From Flavobacteriaceae bacterium (lineage in GTDB: Bacteria; Bacteroidota; Bacteroidia; Flavobacteriales; Flavobacteriaceae): DNA of 64,000 bases. The DNA lies in NCBI GenBank assembly GCA_003533785.1, contig DQCR01000036.1, positions 1 through 64,000 on the forward strand. Direction: 5' to 3'. How positions within the stretch are numbered: position 1 is the first letter of the stretch; each line of letters opens with the position of its first letter. The notes beneath the pieces were generated by a model, which saw only the letters and a list, made by a program, of their open reading frames with translations, did not search any database and had not been told where the DNA came from. Positions 1-9,211 of this stretch are shown piece by piece. Both the position numbers and the translations under genes were made by a program.

Positions 1-260
1 TCACCGTGAGGATGATACTGCATGGTGTGGCCAACAATATTTGCGACTTTATTGTAACGTCCATCATCCAAATCTTTCATCGAATGAAGGATTCGTCGCT
101 GAACGGGTTTCAAACCGTCTTCAATGGCTGGAACTGCACGCTCAAGAATAACATAAGAAGCATAATCCAAAAACCAATCCTCATACATTCCAGACACCCG
201 AATAAGGCTGTCTGTAGCATCATTTGTTGTTGGATTATCAAATTCTGAGGGTGTCTCCAT
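1..260 (-). CDS. parC: DNA topoisomerase IV subunit A (ParC), N-terminal part, cut by window edge
   Basis: Only the first 86 codons are present; the gene runs off the left edge. The readable part contains YASYVILERAVPAIEDGLKP followed by QRRILHSM, the start of the type IIA topoisomerase breakage-reunion domain. The start ATG is at 260-258 and the catalytic tyrosine lies outside the window. It begins 17 nt after the stop of parE on the same strand, so the two subunits of the chromosome-decatenating enzyme are probably cotranscribed. A GyrA assignment cannot be excluded from the fragment alone, but the parE-like partner favours ParC. Confidence 0.88.
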   Translation of the reverse strand, partial: METPSEFDNPTTNDATDSLIRVSGMYEDWFLDYASYVILERAVPAIEDGLKPVQRRILHSMKDLDDGRYNKVANIVGHTMQYHPHG

Positions 261-277
261 AGGATTGAGTTACTGAC

Positions 278-2143
278 TTATTCAGTGATGATCTCTTCGG
301 CTAAGTCTAGCTCTACTTTCAAGTTTTCAATGATAAATTTTTGACGGTCCATTGTATTCTTTCCCATATAAAATTCGAGCAATTGTTCAACGGTCGTATT
401 TTTATCCAGCATCACGGGATCCAATCGCATATCTTCCCCAATGAAATATTTAAACTCATCCGGTGAGATCTCTCCCAATCCTTTAAAGCGTGTTATTTCT
501 GGCTTGCCTTTGAGTTGATTAATGGCATCTATTCGTTCTCTTTCAGAATAACAATAAATGGTGTTTTTTTTATTTCGAACACGAAACAAAGGCGTTTGTA
601 GGATGAACAAATGTCCCTCTTTAATCAATTCTGGGAAAAATTGAAGGAAAAAAGTAATCAATAAAAGTCGAATGTGCATACCGTCAACGTCAGCGTCGGT
701 TGCAATGACAATATTGTTATATCGCAAATCTTCCAAACTTTCTTCAATATTTAATGCGGCTTGCAGCAGATTAAATTCTTCGTTTTCGTAGACAATTTTC
801 TTCGACATGCCATAGGAATTAAGCGGTTTTCCTCGCAAGCTGAATACGGCCTGAGTATTGACATCTCGTGATTTGGTAATCGAACCACTAGCCGAATCTC
901 CCTCGGTAATAAACAATGTGGAGTCTAAGCGACGATCTTTCTTCAAATCACCCAAATGCACGCGACAATCTCGTAGTTTTTTGTTGTGTAGGCTTGCTTT
1001 CTTGGCCCGTTCACGAGCGAGTTTTCGAATCCCAGATAATTCTTTTCGTTCTTTTTCTGCTTGAATGATTTTTCGCTGAATGGCCTCAGATGTAGAGGGA
1101 TTCTTATGCAAAAAATTATCCAGTTGCTTCGCCATGAAATCATTGATGTAGGTTCGAACAGTAGGAAGGTCCCCACCCATATCTGTAGATCCCAATTTGG
1201 TTTTAGTTTGTGATTCAAAAACGGGCTCCATTACTTTAATACTCAGGGCAGCAATGATTGATTTTCTGATATCAGAGGCTTCATAGTTTTTCCCAAAATG
1301 TTCCCGGATTGTTTTCACTACAGATTCGCGAAAAGCAGCTTGGTGTGTCCCCCCCTGAGTGGTGTTTTGTCCATTAACAAATGAATGGTATTCTTCACTG
1401 TATTGAGTCTTACTGTGTGTTAGCGCTACTTCAATGTCTTCTCCCCTAAGGTGAATGATAGGATAGAGTAAATCCGATTCATTAGTTTGATCTTGCAGTA
1501 AATCTTTCAATCCATTTTCAGATTGAAAGGGTACTCCGTTCAGTTCAATGGTTAGTCCTGGGTTTAGATACACATAGTTTTTCAACATGCGTTCTACATA
1601 TTCCAATCGGAATTTGTAGTTTTTAAAAATTTCAGCATCAGGTATAAACTGAACCAGAGTCCCCCTACGCTTGGCGCTTTTAACCAATTCAGTTTCATCT
1701 TTGAGTTCCCCATAGGAGAAGGAAGCGGTTTTGCTTTGTTGTTCGCGAAAAGAAGCTACAGTAAATGTGGACGAAAGTGCATTTACTGCCTTGGTCCCTA
1801 CTCCATTTAGACCTACAGATTTCTTGAATGCCCGACTGTCGTATTTTCCTCCTGTATTCATTTTTGAAACTACATCGACAACTTTTCCTAATGGAATCCC
1901 TCTTCCATAATCTCGGACTTGAACCTGACTGTCTTCGATTTTAATTTCAATAGTCTTGCCAGCTCCCATAACGAACTCGTCAATACAATTGTCCAAAATT
2001 TCTTTTAAGAGGATGTAAATGCCATCGTCAGGTGAAGAACCATCGCCCAGTTTACCAATATACATACCGGGTCTCATTCGAATGTGTTCCTTCCAGTCGA
2101 GAGAACGAATATTGTCTTCGGTATAATTGATAGGTTGAGCCAT
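278..2143 (-). CDS. parE: DNA topoisomerase IV subunit B (ParE)
   Basis: 621-residue type IIA topoisomerase ATPase subunit. The GHKL ATPase motifs are visible: EILDN at 48-52, RDYGRGIP near 77-83 and [14 protein letters not shown] at 111-124. The TOPRIM domain follows with EGDSASG at 414-420 and the metal-binding DADVDG at 483-488, then RFKGLGE near 552. A length close to 620 aa without the long insertion seen in many GyrB proteins, plus the parC-like gene directly downstream, fits topoisomerase IV, which decatenates daughter chromosomes. The ATG start at 2143 gives [10 protein letters not shown]. The 105 nt between it and ychF hold no gene. Confidence 0.93.
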   Translation of the reverse strand: MAQPINYTEDNIRSLDWKEHIRMRPGMYIGKLGDGSSPDDGIYILLKEILDNCIDEFVMGAGKTIEIKIEDSQVQVRDYGRGIPLGKVVDVVSKMNTGGKYDSRAFKKSVGLNGVGTKAVNALSSTFTVASFREQQSKTASFSYGELKDETELVKSAKRRGTLVQFIPDAEIFKNYKFRLEYVERMLKNYVYLNPGLTIELNGVPFQSENGLKDLLQDQTNESDLLYPIIHLRGEDIEVALTHSKTQYSEEYHSFVNGQNTTQGGTHQAAFRESVVKTIREHFGKNYEASDIRKSIIAALSIKVMEPVFESQTKTKLGSTDMGGDLPTVRTYINDFMAKQLDNFLHKNPSTSEAIQRKIIQAEKERKELSGIRKLARERAKKASLHNKKLRDCRVHLGDLKKDRRLDSTLFITEGDSASGSITKSRDVNTQAVFSLRGKPLNSYGMSKKIVYENEEFNLLQAALNIEESLEDLRYNNIVIATDADVDGMHIRLLLITFFLQFFPELIKEGHLFILQTPLFRVRNKKNTIYCYSERERIDAINQLKGKPEITRFKGLGEISPDEFKYFIGEDMRLDPVMLDKNTTVEQLLEFYMGKNTMDRQKFIIENLKVELDLAEEIITE

Positions 2144-2248
2144 AAGTTGCCACTAAGTTAAAATATCACCAGCAGGCGCAACAGTCGAAGGCAGCTAAAA
2201 AATTAACAAAATTGATTGGGGGTTGTTGAGAAGTTTTTGGGGTGTTGT

Positions 2249-3343
2249 CTATACGTTGAAACGGAAGTGCATAACGTCGCCATTGGCCACGATATAGTCT
2301 TTACCTTCAATGCGTATCTTTCCAGCCTCTTTTGCTTTGATTTCCGATTCTAAACTGTCGTAGTCGGAATAGCTTATTACTTCTGCCCGGATAAACCCTT
2401 TTTCAAAATCGGTGTGAATCACGCCGGCAGCTTGTGGAGCGGAAGCGCCAACGGGAATAGTCCAGGCGCGAACTTCTTTTTCACCGGCAGTAAAATAAGT
2501 CTGTTGGTTTAATAATTGGTAGGCCGAACGAATCAACTTAGCGGCTCCGGGTTCCTCCAAACCTAAATCTTCTAAAAACAACTGACGTTCTTCATAAGAT
2601 TCCAATTCATTAATATCGGCTTCGATACTAACCGCAAGGACAAGGTATTCAGCACCTTCGCTAGCAACTTCAGCTTGCACTTTTTCCACCCATGCATTGC
2701 CTGTAACGGCTGCACTCTCGTCTACATTACACACATAAAGCACAGGTTTATCTGTCAAGAGTTGAAGGGGCTGTACAAAAGCCATTCGATCGTCTTCAGT
2801 CAACGCAATTGAACGAATGTTTTGTGCTTGTTCAAGACCCTGCTTAATTTGATCCAAGACGGCTAATTCTTTTATGGCTTCTTTATTACCTGTTCGTGCA
2901 GCTCGATTGACTTTCTCTCTTTTTTTTTCTACCGTTTCTAAATCCTTCAACTGCAATTCAAAATCAATAATTTCTTTGTCACGAAGGGGATCAACTGATC
3001 CTTCGACATGAACAATATTATCGTTATCAAAACAACGCAACACATGAATAATAGCGTCTGTTTCACGAATGTTCCCTAAAAATTGGTTTCCAAGACCCTC
3101 GCCTTTACTTGCTCCTTTAACAAGACCCGCAATATCAACGATCTCTACAGTTGCTGGGATAACCTTTTCAGGGTTAACCAGAGAAGCCAATCGGTCAAGC
3201 CTAGGATCGGGTACATTAACGACTCCAATATTAGGCTCTATGGTACAAAATGGAAAGTTTGCGCTTTGCGCTTTGGCATTGGACAAACAATTGAATAAGG
3301 TGGATTTCCCAACATTAGGAAGACCTACGATCCCAGCTTTCAT
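2249..3343 (-). CDS. ychF: Ribosome-binding ATPase YchF (Obg family)
   Basis: 364 residues, the normal length for YchF. The P-loop GLPNVGKST is at residues 7-15, followed by NFPFCTIEPN (switch I) and DIAGLVKGA (G3). The base-recognition loop reads CNVDES, the non-canonical NxxE of YchF that gives ATP rather than GTP preference. A C-terminal TGS domain covers about the last 85 residues. YchF associates with the ribosome and acts in translation and stress adaptation. It begins 12 nt after the ferredoxin stop, so the two probably share a transcript. Confidence 0.95.
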   Translation of the reverse strand: MKAGIVGLPNVGKSTLFNCLSNAKAQSANFPFCTIEPNIGVVNVPDPRLDRLASLVNPEKVIPATVEIVDIAGLVKGASKGEGLGNQFLGNIRETDAIIHVLRCFDNDNIVHVEGSVDPLRDKEIIDFELQLKDLETVEKKREKVNRAARTGNKEAIKELAVLDQIKQGLEQAQNIRSIALTEDDRMAFVQPLQLLTDKPVLYVCNVDESAAVTGNAWVEKVQAEVASEGAEYLVLAVSIEADINELESYEERQLFLEDLGLEEPGAAKLIRSAYQLLNQQTYFTAGEKEVRAWTIPVGASAPQAAGVIHTDFEKGFIRAEVISYSDYDSLESEIKAKEAGKIRIEGKDYIVANGDVMHFRFNV

Positions 3344-3355
3344 ACTGTTTAATTC

Positions 3356-3703
3356 TTATTGATGTAGAAATCGTTGTTTGGACAGCAGTACCTCATCTGA
3401 TTCAACATGTTCCTCATCTGGAACGCAACAATCTACTGGGCAAACCGCTGCACATTGGGGTTCGTCATGAAATCCTTTACATTCTGTACATTTATCAGGA
3501 ACGATATAATAATATTCATCCGATACAGGTTCCATTACAGTTGCTGCTTCTGCTTTTTTGCCATTGGGCAAAACAAAAGCTCCTGAAAGAGAAGTGCCGT
3601 CTTGAAAACGCCATTCTTCTGCTCCTTCATAAATGGCAGTATTTGGGCATTCTGGCTCACATGCGCCGCAGTTGATACATTCGTCTGTGATTATAATCGC
3701 CAT
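3356..3703 (-). CDS. 2[4Fe-4S] ferredoxin
   Basis: 115-residue soluble electron carrier. The first cluster motif is C9-x2-C12-x2-C15-x3-C19; the second is C72-x2-C75-x8-C84-x3-C88, whose longer spacing resembles the Allochromatium (Alvin)-type 2[4Fe-4S] ferredoxins. An extra Cys pair (DCC) lies at 92-93. About 50 residues separate the two motifs, longer than in a minimal bacterial ferredoxin. ATG start at 3703. It is divergent from the acyl-CoA reductase-like gene at 3772 across a short region with facing promoter elements, so the two may work together, but no partner enzyme is proven. Confidence 0.9.
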   Translation of the reverse strand: MAIIITDECINCGACEPECPNTAIYEGAEEWRFQDGTSLSGAFVLPNGKKAEAATVMEPVSDEYYYIVPDKCTECKGFHDEPQCAAVCPVDCCVPDEEHVESDEVLLSKQRFLHQ

Positions 3704-3720
3704 GGGGTATTCTTTTTCAT

Positions 3721-3760
3721 TATTTTTGTCAAAAATAGGTTAAAATTTAGAGCGCCCATA
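3721..3760. promoter_or_regulatory. Palindromic divergent -7 elements between ferredoxin and acyl-CoA reductase genes
   Basis: The 17-nt sequence TATTTTTGTCAAAAATA at 3721-3737 is a perfect palindrome (8-bp arms, one central base). Each arm matches the Bacteroidota -7 box TAnnTTTG on its own strand. On the minus strand a near-match to the -33 box (TATG, 3760-3757) lies 19 nt upstream of it, which suits the ferredoxin gene. On the plus strand I see no -33 match. RNA polymerase on one side would exclude it on the other. Confidence 0.45.
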
Positions 3761-3771
3761 ACATTTTCTTT

Positions 3772-4791
3772 TTGAATCCAACCGTATCCACTTTTGTTGC
3801 CTTAGGAAAAAAACTTTCCGAATATGTAGATTCTGAGGGTAAGAACCCTGAGTTTGAATCTTTTCTAAACAAGGTAAACCAATCGAATGGCTGGTTTGAT
3901 CCCCAACAAGTTAAATCCGCTATTCGAAGTTGGAGCCTGGCTTTGTCCGGGCCAAATGTTGAGCGTTGGCTACAGAAAGTCTCTTTTACAATCACATCTC
4001 CCAAAACCATAGGATTAATTGTTGCTGGAAATATCCCATTGGTTGGGATGCATGACTTGCTATGCTTGTGGGCCAGCCCGCATCGTGCTCGAATTAAATG
4101 CGCCGCAAAAGATCCACTTCTCCTCCCATGGATAGTGAGCGAATTGGAAAGTATAAGCCCATCCGATCAAGGTCGTATTGAATTCGTTGAGGGGGCATTG
4201 AAAGACTACGAAGCAGTTATTGCCACTGGAAGTAATAATTCTGCTCGTTATTTTGAATCCTATTTTAGTAAGGTCCCTCATTTAATTCGAAAAAATAGGA
4301 ACGGTATTGCTGTATTGGACGGTACTGAAACCAAAGAGCAATTAGAAGCCTTGGGAGACGACATTCTTCGCTATTACGGACTCGGGTGTCGAAGTGTTTC
4401 AAAAGTTTATCTGCCCGAAGGGTATAATTTGGATTTAGTTTTTGGTGGGCTTTATCCACATCGTAGTGTAATGGAGGCACAAAAATATGCTAACAATTAC
4501 GATTATAATAAAGCCGTTTATTTGATGAGTGAGTATAAATTTCTAGAAAATGGTTTTTTCTTATTAAGAGAATCCACAGACTGGGCCGCCCCAATTGCTT
4601 GTCTCAACTATACTTTTTATAAGCATTTGGATGAGGTAAAAGAAGCAATAGCGACCCATTCCAATTCGATTCAATGCATTGTTAGCCATTGTGATGTTCC
4701 CACTGCCTTTTCGTTTGGCCTTGCCCAAGAACCTCAATTGTGGGACTATGCTGATGGAGTCAATACCCTCTCTTTTTTATCACAACTCTAA
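3772..4791 (+). CDS. LuxC-like acyl-CoA reductase
   Basis: 339 residues resembling the LuxC family, which reduces acyl-CoA (or acyl-enzyme) to aldehyde with NADPH. Visible features are a glycine-rich segment IVAGNIPLVGMHD near residues 83-95, ATGSNNSARYFESYF at 151-165, and a probable catalytic cysteine C206 in GLGCRSVS. No ATG exists near the N-terminus: the frame opens after a stop at 3748-3750 and the best start is TTG at 3772 (ATT at 3763 is an alternative). No luxA/B/D/E genes are present, so bioluminescence is not implied. It sits between a ferredoxin and serC/serA. Confidence 0.75.
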   Translation: MNPTVSTFVALGKKLSEYVDSEGKNPEFESFLNKVNQSNGWFDPQQVKSAIRSWSLALSGPNVERWLQKVSFTITSPKTIGLIVAGNIPLVGMHDLLCLWASPHRARIKCAAKDPLLLPWIVSELESISPSDQGRIEFVEGALKDYEAVIATGSNNSARYFESYFSKVPHLIRKNRNGIAVLDGTETKEQLEALGDDILRYYGLGCRSVSKVYLPEGYNLDLVFGGLYPHRSVMEAQKYANNYDYNKAVYLMSEYKFLENGFFLLRESTDWAAPIACLNYTFYKHLDEVKEAIATHSNSIQCIVSHCDVPTAFSFGLAQEPQLWDYADGVNTLSFLSQL

Positions 4792-4893
4792 ATATCCATT
4801 GTTACATACAATTGAATCGGGAATAAGTGATGGTAATGTTGACAAAAATGAATAAAAAATCCCTTGGTATGGGGATGATTTCATATAAGTTTT

Positions 4894-4901
4894 GATCTTT
4901 G
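4894..4901 (+). promoter_or_regulatory. Possible -7 box upstream of serC
   Basis: GATCTTTG at 4894-4901, followed by CA, resembles TAnnTTTG with one mismatch and lies 18 nt before the serC ATG. No -33 TTG at 17-23 nt upstream was found, so support is weak. Confidence 0.25.
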
Positions 4902-4919
4902 CAAGCAGAAATTAATGCT

Positions 4920-5984
4920 ATGAAAAAACACAATTTCAGCGCTGGCCCTGCCATTCTCCCTCAAGAAGTATTGCAACAAGCAGCAGAGGCTGTTCAAGAG
5001 CTAGACGGATCGGGTCTTTCTCTTATTGAAATCTCGCATCGAAGTAAAGCTTTTGTTGAGATAATGGAAGAAGCTTGTGCCTTAGCCCTTGAGCTATCAG
5101 GTTTGCAAAACACCAACTATAAAGCACTTTTTCTCCAAGGAGGAGCTAGTTCACAATTTTTAATGGCTGCCTATAATTTGATGGAAACAAGAGCTGGATA
5201 TATCAATACAGGTTCTTGGTCTGATAAAGCCATAAAAGAGGCGAAGTTATTTGGTGAAGTTGTAGAAATGGCCTCCTCAAAATCGGCTAACTTCAACTAT
5301 ATTCCCAAAGAATTAAATGCCATTGGCGATTTGGATTATATTCACTTAACGACCAACAACACTATTTTCGGGACTCAGTTTCACAACATTCCCGTATTAT
5401 CTCCCCCCCTGGTAGCAGACATGAGTTCCGACCTCTTCTCAAGACCCTTAGATTATTCTAGATTTGGTCTTTTTTATGCGGGAGCTCAAAAAAATCTCGG
5501 TCCAGCTGGAACGACACTCATAATTGTTGATATTAATTTACTTGGAAAAGTAACTCGATCAGTTCCTTCTATGATGGATTATTCCTTGCAGATCGCAAAA
5601 GACAGTATGTTCAACACGCCACCTGTATTTCCTATATATACTTCCCTGCTCAATATGCGTTGGATAGTGAAACAAGGGGGGTTGGAGGCCGTTGGAAAAG
5701 CCAATGCAGCAAAAGCAAAGCTTTTGTATGATGAAATAGATCGCAATGCCGCTTTTGAAGGGTTTGCAGCTGTGGAAGATCGCAGCATGATGAATGCGAC
5801 CTTTAACCTGACCGATGAAGACACTGCCGCTTCCTTTGATGCCCTCTGGAATGCTGCTGGTATCAGCGGACTCAAAGGGCATCGTTCTGTTGGTGGGTAT
5901 CGTGCTTCTATGTACAACGCACTTCCCATAGAAAGTGTTGAATTGCTTGTTGAAGTAATGAAAGAATTTGAACGCACTAAATAA
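4920..5984 (+). CDS. serC: Phosphoserine aminotransferase
   Basis: 354 residues starting MKKHNFSAGPAILP, the usual SerC N-terminus. The frame can be extended to a TTG at 4899, but the ATG at 4920 is preferred. SerC converts 3-phosphohydroxypyruvate to phosphoserine with glutamate as amino donor and PLP as cofactor. The PLP lysine is K191 in GAQKNLGPAG, and W100 in NTGSW is the expected cofactor-stacking residue. serA follows after 8 nt, so the two consecutive steps of serine synthesis are coupled in one operon. Confidence 0.95.
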   Translation: MKKHNFSAGPAILPQEVLQQAAEAVQELDGSGLSLIEISHRSKAFVEIMEEACALALELSGLQNTNYKALFLQGGASSQFLMAAYNLMETRAGYINTGSWSDKAIKEAKLFGEVVEMASSKSANFNYIPKELNAIGDLDYIHLTTNNTIFGTQFHNIPVLSPPLVADMSSDLFSRPLDYSRFGLFYAGAQKNLGPAGTTLIIVDINLLGKVTRSVPSMMDYSLQIAKDSMFNTPPVFPIYTSLLNMRWIVKQGGLEAVGKANAAKAKLLYDEIDRNAAFEGFAAVEDRSMMNATFNLTDEDTAASFDALWNAAGISGLKGHRSVGGYRASMYNALPIESVELLVEVMKEFERTK

Positions 5985-5992
5985 AAAGTCTA

Positions 5993-6946
5993 ATGAAAAT
6001 ACTTGCTAACGACGGAATTTCTAATGCTGGAATTGAGGCTTTAGAAGCCGCAGGATTCACTGTTGAAACGACTAATGTTGCCCAAGAACAATTGATCAAT
6101 TACCTCAATGAAAATGACATTTGTGTTCTTTTGGTGCGCTCAGCCACCACTGCTAGAAAGGAACTAATTGACGCCTGCCCCAACCTTAAAATTATTGGCC
6201 GTGGGGGTGTTGGGATGGACAATATTGACGTAGAATATGCTCGGAATAAAGGAATTGATGTTATTAATACTCCAGCTGCTTCTTCAGCATCAGTTGCCGA
6301 GCTTGTCTTTGCCCATTTATATGGAGGGGTTCGATTTCTATACGATGCCAACAGGAATATGCCTTTGGAAGGCGAATCCAACTTCAAGGGGCTAAAAAAG
6401 GCTTATGCAAAAGGTCAAGAACTTCGCGGAAAAACTATGGGGATTATTGGCTTTGGAAGAATTGGTCAAGAAGTAGCTAAAATTGCTTTAGGGGTAGGTA
6501 TGCGGGTAGTAGCTACTGATAAGTTCACGGATGAAGCAGAAGTATCAATTTCTCTATTTAACGGAGAGCACCTCTCAATAACCATCCCAACAATAGCAAT
6601 GGATGATCTACTTCAACAATCTGACTTTGTCAGTTTACATGTCCCCGCTCAAAAAGAATACGTTATCGATCGTCCTCAATTGGAAAAAATGAAATCAGGA
6701 GCAGCACTCATCAATGCTGCTCGTGGCGGTGTAATTAATGAGGTTGCACTTGTTGAAGCACTAGACAATGAAAAACTCGCTTTTGCTGCTTTGGATACAT
6801 TTGAAAACGAACCCAAACCAGAAATCAAATTATTGATGCATCCTAAAATTTCACTCACCCCCCATATAGGAGCAGCTACACTTGAAGCACAGGATAGAAT
6901 TGGAGAAGAATTAGCCGACCAAATTATTGGTATACTCAAGCCCTAA
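5993..6946 (+). CDS. serA: D-3-phosphoglycerate dehydrogenase (short type)
   Basis: 317-residue NAD-dependent D-2-hydroxyacid dehydrogenase. The Rossmann motif GFGRIG is at 153-158, and the catalytic triad is readable as R244 (AARGG), E273 (ENEP) and H291 (PHIGAAT). There is no C-terminal ACT domain, so it is the short form and cannot have the classic ACT-mediated serine feedback. Its position 8 nt after serC supports the first step of serine biosynthesis, oxidation of 3-phosphoglycerate, over other hydroxyacid dehydrogenases. Confidence 0.9.
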   Translation: MKILANDGISNAGIEALEAAGFTVETTNVAQEQLINYLNENDICVLLVRSATTARKELIDACPNLKIIGRGGVGMDNIDVEYARNKGIDVINTPAASSASVAELVFAHLYGGVRFLYDANRNMPLEGESNFKGLKKAYAKGQELRGKTMGIIGFGRIGQEVAKIALGVGMRVVATDKFTDEAEVSISLFNGEHLSITIPTIAMDDLLQQSDFVSLHVPAQKEYVIDRPQLEKMKSGAALINAARGGVINEVALVEALDNEKLAFAALDTFENEPKPEIKLLMHPKISLTPHIGAATLEAQDRIGEELADQIIGILKP

Positions 6947-6950
6947 GGTC

Positions 6951-7265
6951 ATGCTGGAAAGACTAAAAAAACGCTGGGGTATTGATTCCAACTTCCAGCT
7001 TTTTGTCATCTTTATTGTATTTGGTATTACTGGTTCCATGAGTGTCAAACTTGGACAACCCGTCCTAGAATATTTTGACGTAACAAAAGATCGGTTTGGA
7101 TCTGGAGCCTATTTCATACTTCGGATACTGCTAATTTTTCCACTTTATCAAGTACTGCTATTATTCTTTGGAGCTCTTTTTTTTCAATTCAAATTTTTCT
7201 GGCAATTTGAAAAGAAAATGCTTCAAAAAATGGGGCTCTATCCCAAATCAAAAAACACTAAGTGA
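6951..7265 (+). CDS. Small conserved inner-membrane protein, DUF6787-like
   Basis: 104 residues from ATG 6951, four bases after the serA stop, so translationally close to serA. It has a basic N-terminus ([11 protein letters not shown]), a hydrophobic segment near 15-35, a second strongly hydrophobic segment near 63-85 and a basic tail; two membrane spans are likely. Small proteins of this pattern are common in Flavobacteriia; the DUF number is from memory and not certain. Function unknown. It ends overlapping folE tail-to-tail by 8 nt. Confidence 0.7.
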   Translation: MLERLKKRWGIDSNFQLFVIFIVFGITGSMSVKLGQPVLEYFDVTKDRFGSGAYFILRILLIFPLYQVLLLFFGALFFQFKFFWQFEKKMLQKMGLYPKSKNTK

Positions 7266-7851
7266 GTGAAGAAGAAACCAACTTCAAAAACTCATTTCTA
7301 GTATCGGTATCTTTGAATGAACCACGGAATCCAGAAGTGGTTGTGGTAGAATTTTGTTTTTGCACCCCTCGCATCATCATACACATATGAGAAGCTTCTA
7401 TCACTACGGCAACGCCATCGGGCTCAAGTGTGTCATTGATGCAATCTAGGATTTGCTCTGTTAGGCGTTCTTGCACTTGCAACCGCCTTGAAAAAACATC
7501 AACTACCCGAGGTATCTTACTCAACCCTACAATATGCCCATTGGGTATATAAGCGATATGAGCTTTCCCAAAGAAAGGTAACAAATGATGTTCACACAAT
7601 GAATATAATTCAATGTCCTTAACAATGACCATCTCGTTATAATTCTCTTTAAACATAGCACTTTGTAATATTTGCTGAGGGTCCATTTCATAGCCTTTGG
7701 TTAAGTATTTCATAGCTTTAGAAGCTCGCTCTGGAGTTTTTAGAAGGCCTTCTCTCGTAGCATTTTCCCCTAGCAAATCAAGAATATGGGTGTAGTTTTC
7801 ACTAATGGCTTCGGTAATGGGAAGCGTGTCGATATTAAAATTTTCATTCAT
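7258..7851 (-). CDS. folE: GTP cyclohydrolase I
   Basis: 197 residues. FolE opens the GTP ring to give 7,8-dihydroneopterin triphosphate, the first step of folate (and queuosine) synthesis. Zinc ligands are visible as C86 and H89 in [10 protein letters not shown] and C157 in SHMCMMMRG. The signatures [20 protein letters not shown] and RGSFK are also intact. The ATG at 7851 overlaps the stop of msrA by 4 nt, which indicates translational coupling with it. Confidence 0.96.
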   Translation of the reverse strand: MNENFNIDTLPITEAISENYTHILDLLGENATREGLLKTPERASKAMKYLTKGYEMDPQQILQSAMFKENYNEMVIVKDIELYSLCEHHLLPFFGKAHIAYIPNGHIVGLSKIPRVVDVFSRRLQVQERLTEQILDCINDTLEPDGVAVVIEASHMCMMMRGVQKQNSTTTTSGFRGSFKDTDTRNEFLKLVSSSLT

Positions 7852-8378
7852 TTTAAATGTGTTTTATAAGTTTCAATAAATTTTTTAATTTTTGGTTCTA
7901 TAACAGCTTGACAATAAGGTTGTTCACTATTATTATTAAAGTAATTATTATGCTCCTTCTCTGCGGTATAGAATGGCATTTCGGCATTAACTTCAGTAAC
8001 TAAAGGAGCATCAAATATCCTTTGCTCAGTCAATTCTGATATAACTTGCTCAATGATTTTCCTTTGATTTTCAAAAGTGTAAAAAATAGCTGATCGGTAT
8101 TGGGTACCAACATCTGCTCCTTGTCGGTTTAACGTGGTTGGGTCGTGCGTAGAAAAAAAAATGGCTACCAACAACTTGAATGACACCAAAGTTTGATCAT
8201 AAACGACGCGAACGGCTTCGGCATGACCAGTTCGACCAGAACAAACTTCTCGGTAGGAAGGGTTTTTTATCGAACCACCAATATACCCAGAGATCACTTC
8301 TTCGACTCCCTTAATATTTTGATAAATCGCTTCGGTACACCAGAAGCAACCTCCAGCAAAATACGCTACTTTTTTCAA
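7848..8378 (-). CDS. msrA: Peptide-methionine (S)-S-oxide reductase MsrA, cytoplasmic
   Basis: About 176 residues. The catalytic motif GCFWC lies at the extreme N-terminus (C11, C14), followed by GYIGG and GHAEAV. A C-terminal PYCQAVI supplies a likely resolving cysteine. The frame has no ATG: TTG at 8378 gives [14 protein letters not shown], and TTG at 8402 would add eight residues. I prefer 8378 because TATATTTG, a -7-like box, occupies 8407-8400 and would place transcription start downstream of 8402. A second, lipoprotein MsrA is encoded at 60367. Confidence 0.9.
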   Translation of the reverse strand: MKKVAYFAGGCFWCTEAIYQNIKGVEEVISGYIGGSIKNPSYREVCSGRTGHAEAVRVVYDQTLVSFKLLVAIFFSTHDPTTLNRQGADVGTQYRSAIFYTFENQRKIIEQVISELTEQRIFDAPLVTEVNAEMPFYTAEKEHNNYFNNNSEQPYCQAVIEPKIKKFIETYKTHLK

Positions 8379-8539
8379 TGCAATGATATAGATGTTTAAC
8401 AAATATATATATTATATTAAACAGATTTACATTTTGTTTTATGCATTGATTAAATTTACTCGATTAAAGGCTTATTTAATAAACAAAAGTTTACTTTTTT
8501 GAAGACAAGAAGTGTTGAATTTTTACTGTATTTTTGGGT

Positions 8540-9211
8540 ATGCAATATATTATTGAGGCTCAATCTTTATGTAAAAAATACAATGATCTGGAGGTGCTGA
8601 AAGATGTCAATCTTAAAATACAGAACAAAGAAATTATTGCTATTGTTGGGCCTTCAGGAGCAGGTAAAAGCACTTTATTACACCTTCTGGGTACTTTAGA
8701 TTCACCGAGTCCCCACCCCAATCAACAACTCTCTATACTTGGAGAAGACATTCAATCCATGTCCCAACGAAGCTTAGCTCATTTTAGAAATCGTCAGTTG
8801 GGTTTTATTTTTCAATTTCATGAGCTTTTACCCGAATTTACTGCTTTGGAAAATGTGTGTTTACCCGCTTGGATTGGAAAAAAAGAAAAACGAGAAACGG
8901 AATTACGTGCCCACTCGCTTTTGGAAAAATTAGGAGTTGGCAATCGAAGCCATCACAAACCCGCTGAAATGTCTGGCGGGGAACAACAACGAGTTGCAGT
9001 TGCCCGTGCATTAATCAATGCACCCAAAATCATCTTCGCCGATGAACCAAGTGGCAACCTTGATAGCGAAAATGCATCCCAACTGCACCAGCTTTTTTTT
9101 GAATTGCGAGAAGAGCTAAATTGTGCATTTGTTATTGTCACTCATAATCCAAAACTAGCCAATCAAAGCGATCGTAAAATTAGTTTAGAGGATGGACAGA
9201 TAGTTTCATGA
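8540..9211 (+). CDS. lolD: LolD-like ABC transporter ATP-binding protein
   Basis: 223 residues from ATG 8540. Walker A GPSGAGKST is at about 37-45, the signature reads MSGGEQQRVAVARAL and Walker B is IIFADEPSGNLDS. The SGNLDS variant and overall pattern place it in the MacB/LolD/FtsE group, the ATPase that drives lipoprotein release from the inner membrane. No LolC/E permease is adjacent, so the substrate is inferred only from family similarity. It overlaps the next gene by 4 nt. Confidence 0.8.
   Translation: MQYIIEAQSLCKKYNDLEVLKDVNLKIQNKEIIAIVGPSGAGKSTLLHLLGTLDSPSPHPNQQLSILGEDIQSMSQRSLAHFRNRQLGFIFQFHELLPEFTALENVCLPAWIGKKEKRETELRAHSLLEKLGVGNRSHHKPAEMSGGEQQRVAVARALINAPKIIFADEPSGNLDSENASQLHQLFFELREELNCAFVIVTHNPKLANQSDRKISLEDGQIVS

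Noticed and set aside
3772-4791. A bioluminescence (lux) operon
   Set aside because: Only a LuxC-like gene is present; no luxA, luxB, luxD or luxE homologue lies nearby.
8498-8536. TTTG (8498-8501) and TATTTTTG (8529-8536) as a promoter for the LolD-like gene
   Set aside because: The spacer is 27 nt, outside the 17-23 nt range, and the -7 box ends 3 nt before the ATG, leaving no room for a transcription start upstream of it.
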